Source: Pseudovibrio exalbescens DSM 16456
GTDB taxonomy: Bacteria > Pseudomonadota > Alphaproteobacteria > Rhizobiales > Stappiaceae
Assembly: GCF_000422785.1 (NCBI RefSeq)
Contig: NZ_AUGS01000001.1
Span: 124,001-188,000 of the forward strand
Length of the DNA: 64,000 bases
Reading direction: 5' to 3'
Of the stretch, positions 10,693 through 21,347 are shown in pieces. Both the position numbers and the translations under genes were made by a program. Numbering within the stretch: position 1 is the stretch's first letter; every line of letters starts with the position of its first letter. Below the pieces are notes generated by a model that saw only the letters and a list, made by a program, of their open reading frames with translations, ran no database searches and was not told the DNA's origin.

Positions 10693-11184
10693 ATGTCTCG
10701 CATTTCCCGATTTCTAGAGGTTGCCGTGGCCTCCGGCTTGTTGATGACTGGCGTGGCGTTTGCCAGCGACGGTGACGGGCCGACCGTTGAAGTAGGTACG
10801 CTGACCTGCAACGTGTCGGAAGGGGGGAGTTTCATCATTGGCTCGTCTCATACACTGACCTGCAACTTCAAGGCAGCGAGTGATGGTCGGATGCAAGCCT
10901 ATACCGGCAAGATCAACAGTTTTGGCATTGATATTGGGCCCGTAGACAAGGGTCAGCTGGTTTGGGGTGTGTTGGCACCGGCAGCGGACATGAAGCCGGG
11001 CGCTCTTGCGGGAAGTTATGCAGGGGTCTCTGCTGGAGCCGCCGCAGGGGCCGGCCTGCAAGCTAATGTCCTCGTTGGCGGTCTCGACAAATCCATTGCC
11101 TTGCAGCCTGTCAGCCTTGAAGCGAACACCGGCATCAACTTGACGGCTGGAGTAACGGGTCTGTCCCTGTCAGCGGCGAACTGA
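10693..11184 (+). CDS. DUF992 secreted protein
   Basis: A 163-residue protein with a signal peptide ending at AFAS (about residue 23) and a mature body matching DUF992: VEVGTLTCNVSEGGSFIIGSSHTLTCNF near the start and a glycine/alanine-rich segment YAGVSAGAAAGAGLQANVLVGG. DUF992 proteins are small periplasmic or outer-membrane-associated proteins common in Hyphomicrobiales; their function is unknown. The ATG at 10693 has AGGAG seven bases upstream. Two cysteines (in TLTCN and TLTCN) could form a disulfide bond. Confidence 0.88.
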   Translation: MSRISRFLEVAVASGLLMTGVAFASDGDGPTVEVGTLTCNVSEGGSFIIGSSHTLTCNFKAASDGRMQAYTGKINSFGIDIGPVDKGQLVWGVLAPAADMKPGALAGSYAGVSAGAAAGAGLQANVLVGGLDKSIALQPVSLEANTGINLTAGVTGLSLSAAN

Positions 11185-11388
11185 CTTAAACTATTCACTT
11201 TGCTGGTTAATTTCTGCGGCGGACTGTCACACACGGTACCGTCGCAGTTTTACGGCTTGATATCTCAGTGCAACTCCTGCGACGATAGTCTTCTGATCCG
11301 GGAGGGGTCAGGGAAAGGCGCGTTGAACTTGCAGCGCCCCGAGCGCTGACAAACGTGTCGATCCTTCATTCGGTACGGAGTAGCGATC

Positions 11389-13458
11389 ATGGGAGAAAAG
11401 AGCGTTGGTGGTGCTGGCGGCAGGGTGAGCAGCCCTCGCTGTGTTGCGATAGTCGGGCCTTTCGCCAGTGGCAAAACCACATTGTTCGAGGCCCTGCTGG
11501 CACGCACGGGGGCAATCGCCAGACAAGGGAGCGTGACTGCGGGAACCACCTTGGGTGATGCGTCTGAAGAGGCGCGCAGTCATGGCATGAGTGTGGAGGC
11601 GAATATCGCCGACTGCACCTACAAGGGAGACAAATACACATTCATTGATTGTCCGGGATCGGTCGAATTTCTGTCAGAAAGCGACGCCGTTCTCAGTGGT
11701 GTGGACCTTGCCATTGTGGTGGCCGAACCGGATGAAAAGAAGATCCCCGCCCTGCAGGTCATTCTGAAAGCGCTTGAAGAAAAGCGTATTCCCCACTTCC
11801 TGTTTTTGAACAAGATCGACAAGGCGACGGGCCGGGTGCGCGATACGCTGGCGGCTCTTCAGCCTGCCTCGTCTGTGCCACTGTTGTTGCGCCAGATTCC
11901 CATATGGAAGGATGGCGTGGCCTCCGGGTACATTGACTTGGCGCTGGAGCGGGCGTTCGTCTATCACGAAGGTGAAGCAAGTACCGTCATTGACCTGCCC
12001 GATGAGGAGAAGGCCCGCGAGCTGGAAGCTCGCTACTCCATGATGGAAATGCTCGCCGACCACGATGATCACTTGATGGAACAGCTTCTGGAGGAAGTTG
12101 AACCGGAGGACGAGGTAGTCTTTGAGGATCTCGGAACGACCATGCGCCACTGCGATGTGGTGCCGGTGTTCATTGGCTGTGCCGAAAAATCGAATGGTAT
12201 CCGGCGTCTTCTCAAGGGGCTGCGGCACGAAGCGCCGACCATCTCGGACACGCGGGCGCGAGTTGGGCTGGAGCCTTCAGACCCTGGCACCCTGCAGGTT
12301 TTGAAAACCTATCACACCCAGCACGGGGGCAAGTTGTCGGTCTGCCGTGTCTTTAGCGGCAAGCTCACAGACAGTTCCGTTCTGCGCAGTGTTGGTGGTG
12401 AGGAACTCAAACCGTCCGGCCTGTTTCGCATGAAAGGCGCGCAGCCCATCAAGAATGATGGTGCAGTTGAGGAAGGCGATCTCATAGCACTTGGCAAGTT
12501 GGAGGAGGTCAAAACCGGCGACACCCTTGGAATCGGACAGGCCCCCGCTGTGCCTCTGGATGCCCCGCAGCCTGCAGAACCGGTATTGTCTTTGGCTGTA
12601 AAGGCGGCAGAACGCAAGGATGAGGTTCGGTTGTCTGCGGCCTTGACCAAGCTTATCGAGGAGGACCCATCTCTGCGTCTGGTTCAGTCACAAGATAGTG
12701 GCCAGACCCTGCTGGAAGGACAGGGCGAGATGCACTTGCGTGTGGCCGTTGAGAAACTCAAGGGCAAATACGGCTTGAACGTGGAAACTGCCGAGCCGGT
12801 CGTGCCGTACCAGGAGACCATTCGGGCCGGAACCGAACTGCGGCGGCGCCACAAGAAGCAGAGTGGCGGTCATGGTCAGTTTGGTGATGTGGCGTTGAAA
12901 ATCATGCCCCAACCGCGCGGTGAGGGACATGCTTTTTCTGATACCATTACCGGTGGTGTGGTGCCAAAACAGTACATCCCTTCGGTCAAGAGCGGAGTGG
13001 AAGAGGCGTTGCAAAAAGGGCCGCTGGGCTTTCCTGTTGTTGATGTGGGTGTTGTTCTCACAGATGGCTCCTATCACTCCGTGGATAGCTCGGATCAGGC
13101 GTTCCGCATGGCGGCCATATTGGCCATGCGAGATGGCTTGAAAGAGTGCAAGCCAGTGTTGTTGGAGCCGATCGACAAGGTCACCGTGGCGTGCCCTTCA
13201 GACGCGACTGCGCGTATTACAGCCATTGTGTCTGGTCGCCGTGGTCAGATCCTGGGGTTTGATGCCCGTCCCGGCTGGGAAGGTTGGGATGAGGTGCAGG
13301 CGTTGATGCCGGAATCCGAAGTGGGCGATCTGATCATCGAACTGCGGTCGGCGACTGCCGGTGTTGCCAGCTTCCGCCGCGCGTTCGACCATATGGAAGA
13401 GCTTTCGGGCAAGGCAGCAGATCAGGTGATTACCAAGTATGGCAGCCAAATGGCCTGA
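11389..13458 (+). CDS. EF-G-like translational GTPase, divergent paralogue
   Basis: A 689-residue protein with the EF-G domain order. The GTPase domain has G1 GPFASGKT (23-30), G3 DCPGS and G4 NKID; G2 is altered, with the stretch around residues 50-70 (GTTLGDASEEARSHGMSVE) standing for the usual T-D-E-RGITI. Domains II to V follow, including domain IV RHKKQSGGHGQFGDV. It is about ten residues shorter than true EF-G, and the altered switch regions suggest a specialised paralogue rather than the main elongation factor. Such EF-G-like proteins occur in alphaproteobacteria beside fusA; the role is not established. It is monocistronic, with a terminator at 13481. Confidence 0.85.
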   Translation: MGEKSVGGAGGRVSSPRCVAIVGPFASGKTTLFEALLARTGAIARQGSVTAGTTLGDASEEARSHGMSVEANIADCTYKGDKYTFIDCPGSVEFLSESDAVLSGVDLAIVVAEPDEKKIPALQVILKALEEKRIPHFLFLNKIDKATGRVRDTLAALQPASSVPLLLRQIPIWKDGVASGYIDLALERAFVYHEGEASTVIDLPDEEKARELEARYSMMEMLADHDDHLMEQLLEEVEPEDEVVFEDLGTTMRHCDVVPVFIGCAEKSNGIRRLLKGLRHEAPTISDTRARVGLEPSDPGTLQVLKTYHTQHGGKLSVCRVFSGKLTDSSVLRSVGGEELKPSGLFRMKGAQPIKNDGAVEEGDLIALGKLEEVKTGDTLGIGQAPAVPLDAPQPAEPVLSLAVKAAERKDEVRLSAALTKLIEEDPSLRLVQSQDSGQTLLEGQGEMHLRVAVEKLKGKYGLNVETAEPVVPYQETIRAGTELRRRHKKQSGGHGQFGDVALKIMPQPRGEGHAFSDTITGGVVPKQYIPSVKSGVEEALQKGPLGFPVVDVGVVLTDGSYHSVDSSDQAFRMAAILAMRDGLKECKPVLLEPIDKVTVACPSDATARITAIVSGRRGQILGFDARPGWEGWDEVQALMPESEVGDLIIELRSATAGVASFRRAFDHMEELSGKAADQVITKYGSQMA

Positions 13459-13480
13459 CAGCTTGTGTCATTCGTTCGGC

Positions 13481-13507
13481 AAGGGGCGGCCTTTGGGTCG
13501 CCCCTTT
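13481..13507 (+). terminator. Terminator after the EF-G-like gene
   Basis: AAGGGGCG, a ten-base loop, then CGCCCCTTT, 22 bases after the stop codon. The T run is short, so termination may be partial. Confidence 0.7.
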
Positions 13508-13611
13508 GCTGTGAGCGACACGTTTTTGCAGTGATCACTCGGGCTTTACTTGAGTGTGAGGAGCACTGCTCCATACTAAACAGAGAATAAGTCAAAGTAC
13601 GGGGCTAAACC

Positions 13612-14580
13612 ATGCATGTGATCCATCGACCGAGCTGGGCGTTGCCAGAGGCTGCGGCCACGCCTGAAGAGGTGTTTTACAACCGGCGCCGCTTTCTGAA
13701 GGGGGCGCTGGCCGTGGGCGTCAGTACCTCTGCGGCTTCGGTTCTGGGGGCTTCTAGGGCTCTGGCTGCTGGTGATCCGACCGCGCAGTATTATCCCGCT
13801 GAACGCAACTCAGCCTTTACCCTCGACCGGGCGATCACGGATGAGGCGGTCAGTTCGACCTACAACAATTTCTATGAATTCGGCTCTCACAAACGCATCG
13901 CCTCTGCAGCGCAGGCTCTAAAAATACGCCCATGGACCCTCACGATTGATGGGATGGTCGAAAAGCCCCAGACACTTGATGCGGATACCCTGATCGGCAA
14001 AATGCCGCTTGAGGAGCGCTTGTATCGGCATCGCTGTGTTGAAGCCTGGGCCATGGCGGTTCCATGGACGGGGTTCCCGTTGTCTGAGTTGATCAAGATG
14101 GCAGCGCCTTTGTCTTCTGCGCGCTACATTCGTTTTGAAACTTTTGAGGATGCGACGGTTGCATCCGGCCAGCGGCAGTTCTGGTATCCATGGCCTTATG
14201 TCGAGGGCGTCACCATGGCAGAAGGGATGAACGAGCTGGCCCTCATGGTCACCGGGATCTACGGCAAGCCGTTGCCAAAGCAGTTCGGTGCACCGATACG
14301 TCTTGTCCTGCCGTGGAAGTATGGCTTCAAGTCCATCAAGTCGATCGTGCGCATCACGTTCACGGATGAGCGGCCTGTCAGCTTCTGGGAGCAGATCGCA
14401 GCCAGCGAGTACGGTTTCTGGGCCAATGTGAATCCCGAGGTGCCGCATCCGCGCTGGTCTCAGGCAACGGAACGCCTATTGGGTACGGAAGAAACCGTGC
14501 CAACACAACTTTACAATGGCTATGCGGAGCAGGTTGCTCACTTGTACTCCTCTCTCAAGGACGAGCCCCTGTACCGGTAG
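13612..14580 (+). CDS. msrP: Protein-methionine-sulfoxide reductase catalytic subunit MsrP (YedY)
   Basis: A periplasmic molybdopterin enzyme that repairs oxidised methionine residues in exported proteins. The N-terminus carries a twin-arginine signal (NRRRFLKG, residues 24-31) with a hydrophobic stretch to LAAG, as expected for a folded cofactor protein sent by Tat. The molybdenum ligand Cys142 is in RHRCVEAWAMAVPWTGF, and the sulfite-oxidase-fold segments PLPKQFGAPIRLVLPWKYGFKSIKSI and TFTDERPVSFWEQ are intact. The 322-residue length is typical. The haem-binding partner MsrQ, usually next door, is not in this window. Confidence 0.94.
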   Translation: MHVIHRPSWALPEAAATPEEVFYNRRRFLKGALAVGVSTSAASVLGASRALAAGDPTAQYYPAERNSAFTLDRAITDEAVSSTYNNFYEFGSHKRIASAAQALKIRPWTLTIDGMVEKPQTLDADTLIGKMPLEERLYRHRCVEAWAMAVPWTGFPLSELIKMAAPLSSARYIRFETFEDATVASGQRQFWYPWPYVEGVTMAEGMNELALMVTGIYGKPLPKQFGAPIRLVLPWKYGFKSIKSIVRITFTDERPVSFWEQIAASEYGFWANVNPEVPHPRWSQATERLLGTEETVPTQLYNGYAEQVAHLYSSLKDEPLYR

Positions 14581-15077
14581 CGCATGGTATTTCCGGTCAA
14601 CAATCGGTTATTGGTGCGTGGCAACGACAGCTGCTTGCCACGCATGGTCAGTTGGTCCGGGGGATAGTAGCTCGGTGATCTCGCCAAGCAAGACGGCGCT
14701 GGCACACAGAGCCAGCACAACCAACCCGCGCTTCATCTCTATCATACGCAAATACTTTCGAGCTGATGCACTGAAGAATCTCAAATCCTCGGTATTTATA
14801 TCATTGTTTAAATAAACGATCATCCCACGAGCTTTCGGGGGAAGTGGTGCGCGCCCGAAAGGTGTCAAGCAGCAATTTTGAGAGGCATTCCGGCATTTCA
14901 GGTGTTGACCTTGCGTCAACGCATAGATGCTCAAAAATGGATCAATTGTGCTCATTTAGTGGGCGCGAAATGTGTCTTTCTCTTTTTATGAATGTTGCAG
15001 TGCAAACACGTAGATGGTCGAAGTGCATCACTCGCAGCCTGAAACTGCATTCGTGAGATTTGATTCATCACCAAAAA

Positions 15078-15091
15078 TGATGAATTCATCA
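15078..15091. promoter_or_regulatory. 14-bp perfect palindrome, possible operator
   Basis: TGATGAATTCATCA is a perfect 14-bp palindrome, with a related half-site TGATTCATCA 17 bases upstream. It lies in non-coding DNA between msrP and the small minus-strand unit. The binding protein is unknown and chance occurrence is possible. Confidence 0.35.
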
Positions 15092-15135
15092 GGCCTATGA
15101 ATTAAGGCATTGATTTATGGCAGTTTTTCGGGGCG

Positions 15136-15163
15136 AAAAAAAACCGGGCCTAAAAAGGCCCGG
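15136..15163 (-). terminator. Strong minus-strand terminator
   Basis: Read on the minus strand: CCGGGCC, loop TTTTTA, GGCCCGG, then eight T residues. It follows the stop codon of a small minus-strand ORF (15177) by about 13 bases, implying a short transcript that ends here. Confidence 0.85.
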
Positions 15164-15176
15164 TAAGTTCGATTGA

Positions 15177-15329
15177 TTAAACACCAAATTTTGGTGCAAT
15201 CACCTTCCAGAGGGGAACAATTGACCAGACAGGCACGTCACTGGGAGGAGAGATGTGACGGCCCCATTGGTCAACAGCCACTGTATATATGCAGTGCATT
15301 CGCTGACACGCAATGGCCATTTTCTGCAT
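15177..15329 (-). CDS. Candidate small protein of about 50 residues before a terminator
   Basis: A minus-strand frame ends at 15177, just before the strong terminator at 15136-15163. From the ATG at 15329 it reads MQKMAIACQRMHCIYTVAVD..., ending VPLWKVIAPKFGV; further in-frame Met codons at 15320 and 15299 are also possible, and none has a good Shine-Dalgarno. The frame stays open upstream to 15365. I do not recognise it. The terminator proves a transcription unit better than the ORF does, so a small RNA is an equal alternative. LsrB/VtlR regulators are known to control small RNAs and small proteins, and an lsrB-like gene ends nearby at 15552. Confidence 0.4.
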   Translation of the reverse strand: MQKMAIACQRMHCIYTVAVDQWGRHISPPSDVPVWSIVPLWKVIAPKFGV

Positions 15330-15551
15330 TGCAGATATGCAAAAAACGTATATCTCGTGATCCAAACTGTCTATGAGGCAGGGCGTCGCACACGGATGAA
15401 TTGAAATCGCAGGATCCTGCGATTTGTTTCCGTGGCGCTGTAAATTCTATTGGTATATCAGAATGGATATGGCTTTGGATAACTACCTCTAGGTGACGGG
15501 AAAAGAGACACCTAGAGGTTCATTTCATGTTGTTGCGAGAGAATCGCAATG

Positions 15552-16463
15552 TTAGTGCGACCAACGCTCGGCGTTGGATACCAGAAAATCACGGAAGGCG
15601 GTGACGCGCGCCGTGTTGCGCAACTCCGACGGATACACGAAGTAGCTGTCAAAGCTCGGCAGTTCGTCTCGGCCCTTGTCGAGTACGGTCACAAATCCCG
15701 TATCCCGTTCCACCATGTAGTCCGGCAGGATAGCCAGACCGACGCCGCGTTTAACGGCCCGCTTGATGCCGGTCAGGTTGTTGACCTGAAACGCTACATC
15801 CCGCTTTTGTCCGGCAGGCAGGCCCGCTGTTTCGAGCCAGTTCATGATGCGCAGATAGGTGGGTGTGTGATCGCCAATCGTGATCAGACGATGGTTCTCT
15901 AGGTCCTCTATGCTCTGCGGTGTGCCAAAGCGTTCCAGGTAGACCGGTGAGGCATATACATGGAAGTGCACGGTGAAGAGCTTGCGCTGAATGAGATCCG
16001 GCTGTGTCGGGGGGCGCAGACGAATGGCCACGTCGGCTTCGCGCATGGACAAATCCAGCTCGTCGTCCTGTGTGATGATCTCCAGTCGAACATCCGGATA
16101 CAGATCCACGAACTCGTGAATGCGGGAGGGCAGCCACGTTGAGCCCAGTCCCACCGTCGTTGCAACGCGCAGAACCCCGGAGGGCTTTTCCTTGCTGTCC
16201 GTAAGGCGGCTTTGTGTCGCCTCCAGTTTCAGCATCACCTCGCGCGCCGTGCGATACAGCAACTCGCCCTGTTCTGTTGGCACCAGCCCGCGAGCGTGCC
16301 GATGGAACAGGGCAACCCCCAGGTCGTTTTCCAGCGCGCTAACCTGTCGGCTTACGGCTGACTGACTCATGTTCAATATCTCACCGGCGTGCGTGAAGCT
16401 GCCCGCTTGCGCTGCCGCGTGAAATATCCGCAGTTTGTCCCAATCCAATGACCGCCCCGGCAT
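15552..16463 (-). CDS. lsrB: LysR-family regulator of the LsrB/VtlR type
   Basis: A 303-residue transcription factor. The winged helix-turn-helix is at residues 7-66 (LDWDKLRIFHAAAQAGSFTHAGEILNMSQSAVSRQVSALE), followed by a substrate-binding-type effector domain (VLRVATTVGLGSTWLPSRIHEFVDLYPDVRLEI). The start LDWDKLRIFHAAA and the location directly downstream of trxB match the LsrB (Sinorhizobium, Agrobacterium) and VtlR (Brucella) regulators, which govern oxidative-stress and surface genes and the small RNA abcR2. No cysteine lies in the effector domain, whereas LsrB senses oxidation through cysteines, so redox sensing may differ here. Probably cotranscribed with trxB, 28 bases upstream. Confidence 0.85.
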   Translation of the reverse strand: MPGRSLDWDKLRIFHAAAQAGSFTHAGEILNMSQSAVSRQVSALENDLGVALFHRHARGLVPTEQGELLYRTAREVMLKLEATQSRLTDSKEKPSGVLRVATTVGLGSTWLPSRIHEFVDLYPDVRLEIITQDDELDLSMREADVAIRLRPPTQPDLIQRKLFTVHFHVYASPVYLERFGTPQSIEDLENHRLITIGDHTPTYLRIMNWLETAGLPAGQKRDVAFQVNNLTGIKRAVKRGVGLAILPDYMVERDTGFVTVLDKGRDELPSFDSYFVYPSELRNTARVTAFRDFLVSNAERWSH

Positions 16464-16491
16464 CCAGTTTGGCTCCCTTTACAATGCTCGA

Positions 16492-18515
<2,024 letters not shown>

Positions 18516-18620
18516 TTTTAGTATAGTCTTTCAAAATGGCGCAAAGATGCTTCACTATTCGTGTATGCCTTGAGCTGATTCAATTTCATGGCGTTTTGCC
18601 ATGTATAAGACAAGAGAAAA

Positions 18621-18626
18621 AAGGAG
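18621..18626 (+). promoter_or_regulatory. Shine-Dalgarno that fixes a TTG start
   Basis: AAGGAG lies six bases before the TTG at 18633 and supports that rare start codon for the Lrp-family gene. Confidence 0.75.
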
Positions 18627-18632
18627 ACGAGC

Positions 18633-19100
18633 TTGAAGGCGCGTCTTGATTCAATCGACTGGCAGATCCTCAAAGAATTACAACAGGATGGCCGGATTAC
18701 CAATGTGGAGTTGGCGCGCCGGGTGGGCATTTCGGCTCCCCCGTGTCTGCGTCGTGTGCGGGCATTGGAAGAAACCGGGCTGATTTCCGGGTATCGTACG
18801 CTTCTGGATGAAAAGCAGCTTGGCTATGAAGTAACGGCTTTTGCCATGGTCGGTTTGCGCAATCAAACCGAGGCAGACCTGATCGCATTCGAAAAGCAGG
18901 TTGAGGACTGGCCTGTTGTGCGTGAAAGTTACATGTTGTCGGGCGAGGTGGACTTCATCCTTAAGTGTGTCACCAAGGACTTGGAAAGCTTTCAGAACTT
19001 CATCATTCGGGATCTGACGTCTGCGCCGAACGTGGACAGCATTCGCACAGCGCTGACAATCCGCAAGACCAAGGATGTGCCGTCTGTGCCCATTGCTTGA
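18633..19100 (+). CDS. Lrp/AsnC-family transcriptional regulator
   Basis: A 155-residue regulator with an N-terminal helix-turn-helix (LDSIDWQILKELQQDGRITNVELARRVGISAPPCLRRVRALEETGLI, residues 5-50) and a C-terminal RAM domain that binds amino acids and forms octamers (VTAFAMVGL..., VRESYMLSGEVDFILKCV). Such proteins sense amino acids and control their metabolism or transport. The start is TTG, with AAGGAG six bases upstream. The target is unknown; the divergent ELM1-family gene is the nearest candidate. A terminator follows at 19119. Confidence 0.93.
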   Translation: MKARLDSIDWQILKELQQDGRITNVELARRVGISAPPCLRRVRALEETGLISGYRTLLDEKQLGYEVTAFAMVGLRNQTEADLIAFEKQVEDWPVVRESYMLSGEVDFILKCVTKDLESFQNFIIRDLTSAPNVDSIRTALTIRKTKDVPSVPIA

Positions 19101-19118
19101 GAGGCTGCGCTGGCTATG

Positions 19119-19146
19119 AAAAAGCGGGCTGAGTGCCCGCTTTTTG
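19119..19146. terminator. Bidirectional terminator between Lrp and chemoreceptor genes
   Basis: AAAAAGCGGGC, loop TGAGT, GCCCGCTTTTT. The A and T tracts on both sides let it serve both convergent genes. Confidence 0.85.
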
Positions 19147-19156
19147 CGTTTCTGGG

Positions 19157-20491
19157 TCAGGCAGCGCGGATGTCCTCGAAGAACCGCGTAATCGCGGCCT
19201 CAATTTCTTCGTTGTTGTGGTAGAGATCCGTTGCGGCTTGTGTGGCTGAAGCGGCGGCCGTATTGGCCTCGCAGGCGTTGGTCAGGATGCGTTCGATCTG
19301 TTCCGCGATGCCAACCGCATACTGGGATGCGGATTGGATGTTCATGGAAATCTCGTTGGTCGCAGCGCCTTGTTGTTCGACAGAGGAGGCAATGGTCGAA
19401 GAGACCTGACTCACTTCCTCGATCTTTTCCGTGATTGCCGAGATTTCTTCTACGCAGCGCTGTGTTTCCGATTGGATGGCGCTGATCTTGCTGGCAATCT
19501 CGTCCGTGGCCTTGCTGGTCTGGCTGGCGAGGTCCTTGACCTCACTGGCAACAACGGCAAAGCCCTTGCCGGCTTCACCGGCTCGCGCAGCTTCAATTGT
19601 TGCATTGAGAGCGAGCAGGTTTGTTTGAGCCGCAATGGCGCTGATCAACTCCGTCACGGCGCCAATTTCATTCGTTGCGCTCTGCAGGCCATGGACTGTT
19701 TGGTTGGCTTTTTCTGCGTCTTCCGAAACAAGGCGTGCGGTTTCGGCGGAGCGGGTTACTTGTGTGCTGATCTCGTTGACACTGGTGGACATTTCCTCCA
19801 CGGCGGTCGCACCATTTTGAACGCTGTTGGCGGTTTCGCTGGCCGAGCTGCGTGCAGCTTCGGCAGAGCTTTCGCTTTGGGCGGCTGTCTGGATCAGTGC
19901 AGCCGTGCATTGTTCCATCTCTTTGCCTTTTTCAGCGGTAAGGCTCAAGACTTCCGCTATGCGGCCCTCGAAGGTGCGGATCGCGTTTTCAAGTTGGCTG
20001 TTGCGCCGCGCGCGTTCTTCCTCATGACAAATCTGATAGATGCTGATGGAAAACGCCATGTCGGCCATGACCGCCTTTTGTACTGCGGCAAGCTTGTGGG
20101 CCAGGGTGCGCGAGGTGAGATAATGACTGCGCATCAATACGGCGTTCAAATCGTTCAACAAACAGGTATAACCGCCGATATACCAATCTGGCGACAGACC
20201 GATCCGTTCATGCGCGCGGCCGATCCGCTCCACCTGTTCGAAGTAGCGTGGGCTGAAGCCATCAGTAAACAGCACTTCCCAATGCTTGGTTTGCGCCGCC
20301 TTGAGGCCGTCAACCTTTTCCTTCACAAAGGGGGCGAGGGCGCCCATGGCTTCCACGTGCTGGTAAAAACCGGTCAGAATGGTCGGGAGGTGCGGCTGGA
20401 TCTCGGGCCAAAGTCCTTTCAGTGTCGCTCGGGTCTCGTTGTCGATCCCGAAAAATGTGAGGCGTTGCTCAACCTCTGGTTTCCCCCACAT
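19157..20491 (-). CDS. Globin-coupled methyl-accepting chemotaxis protein
   Basis: A 444-residue cytoplasmic chemoreceptor without membrane segments. Residues 5-165 form a protoglobin-type haem sensor; the likely proximal haem ligand is His94 in [21 protein letters not shown] long coiled coil from about 170 leads to the signalling hairpin tip [36 protein letters not shown], which contacts CheA and CheW. The architecture is that of HemAT, which senses oxygen to steer aerotaxis. No C-terminal CheR-binding pentapeptide is seen. Single gene, convergent with the Lrp gene. Confidence 0.93.
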   Translation of the reverse strand: MWGKPEVEQRLTFFGIDNETRATLKGLWPEIQPHLPTILTGFYQHVEAMGALAPFVKEKVDGLKAAQTKHWEVLFTDGFSPRYFEQVERIGRAHERIGLSPDWYIGGYTCLLNDLNAVLMRSHYLTSRTLAHKLAAVQKAVMADMAFSISIYQICHEEERARRNSQLENAIRTFEGRIAEVLSLTAEKGKEMEQCTAALIQTAAQSESSAEAARSSASETANSVQNGATAVEEMSTSVNEISTQVTRSAETARLVSEDAEKANQTVHGLQSATNEIGAVTELISAIAAQTNLLALNATIEAARAGEAGKGFAVVASEVKDLASQTSKATDEIASKISAIQSETQRCVEEISAITEKIEEVSQVSSTIASSVEQQGAATNEISMNIQSASQYAVGIAEQIERILTNACEANTAAASATQAATDLYHNNEEIEAAITRFFEDIRAA

Positions 20492-20720
20492 CGTAAACCT
20501 CCCTTACAGTGCGATCATATATCAGCTGCGTAGCGTGCTATTGTTAATTATTCGTATGCAAAACTACGAAATATTCTCGATTCCAGATAGGGTAAATCTC
20601 TGTAAAGCATGGGAAAATTTCAGGATATGAGTAGGTCGCATGCAATTTCAGAGAGTTAGGTGACGCTTACGATACGTCGTCTACCAACTTGAGAGCATTG
20701 CAACTAACGGGATACATGGC

Positions 20721-20749
20721 AAAAAAATGCCGCCTCGAGAGGCGGCATC
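20721..20749 (-). terminator. Terminator after greA
   Basis: On the minus strand: ATGCCGCCTC, TCGA-centred turn, GAGGCGGCAT, then TTTTTTT. It lies 23 bases after the greA stop codon. Confidence 0.85.
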
Positions 20750-20771
20750 TACCTTCAAATGAAAGGATGAT

Positions 20772-21245
20772 TCAGATGAATTCCACTTTCATGACTTCAT
20801 AGGAGCGTGATCCACCCGGGGCGGACACCTCCACGCTGTCACCAACGCTCTTGCCAATCAGTGCACGAGCAATCGGTGAGGAGATCGAAATACGGTTGCG
20901 CTTCACATCGGCTTCCACATCGCCGACGATCATGTATTTCTTTTCTTCTTCCGTGTCTTCGTCGATCATGGTGACAGTTGCGCCAAATTTGACAGTGTCG
21001 CCACTGAGCTTCGTCAGATCGATGACTTCCGCGCGGCCCAGCTTGTCTTCGAGCTCGCTAATGCGGCCTTCATTCAGGCTCTGCTGCTCTTTCGCAGCAT
21101 GATATTCCGCATTCTCAGACAAATCGCCATGCGCACGTGCTTCGGAAATGGCGGCAATGATGCGCGGACGCTCTACCGATGTGCGATTTTTCAGCTCGTC
21201 ATTGAGCATCGCATATCCATCAGCAGTCATTGGTACCTTATCCAT
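20772..21245 (-). CDS. greA: Transcription elongation factor GreA
   Basis: GreA enters the secondary channel of RNA polymerase and stimulates cleavage of backtracked RNA. The 157-residue protein has the N-terminal coiled coil ([48 protein letters not shown]) with the acidic tip DLSENAEY, and the C-terminal FKBP-like domain ([35 protein letters not shown]). It lies downstream of carB on the same strand with a 102-base gap and is followed by a terminator. Confidence 0.96.
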   Translation of the reverse strand: MDKVPMTADGYAMLNDELKNRTSVERPRIIAAISEARAHGDLSENAEYHAAKEQQSLNEGRISELEDKLGRAEVIDLTKLSGDTVKFGATVTMIDEDTEEEKKYMIVGDVEADVKRNRISISSPIARALIGKSVGDSVEVSAPGGSRSYEVMKVEFI

Positions 21246-21347
21246 GACTCGTACACCTTTCCAAAATTGCGGTAGGCCCGTGGCCTAGCACAACAAAAAA
21301 TTGACCGGGCAGGGGGTAACCCACCCGGACCATGTGAAACTCTGAGC

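Larger units (their letters stand above)
14581..15176. other. Intergenic region with a palindrome and one doubtful small ORF
   Basis: No firm gene was found. A minus-strand frame at 14608-14736 would encode a 42-residue hydrophobic peptide (MKRGLVVLALCASAVLLGE...), but no good ribosome site precedes it. Around 15060-15110 is an AT-rich block with the perfect palindrome TGATGAATTCATCA at 15078-15091 and a nearby TGATTCATCA at 15061, a possible operator. Confidence 0.4.

Noticed and set aside
14608-14736. 42-residue hydrophobic minus-strand peptide
   Set aside because: No ribosome site, no terminator and no neighbour that supports it; mentioned only as doubtful.
19334-20533. 399-residue + strand frame opposite the chemoreceptor
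   Set aside because: Mirror of the repetitive codons of the signalling domain; no family match by eye.
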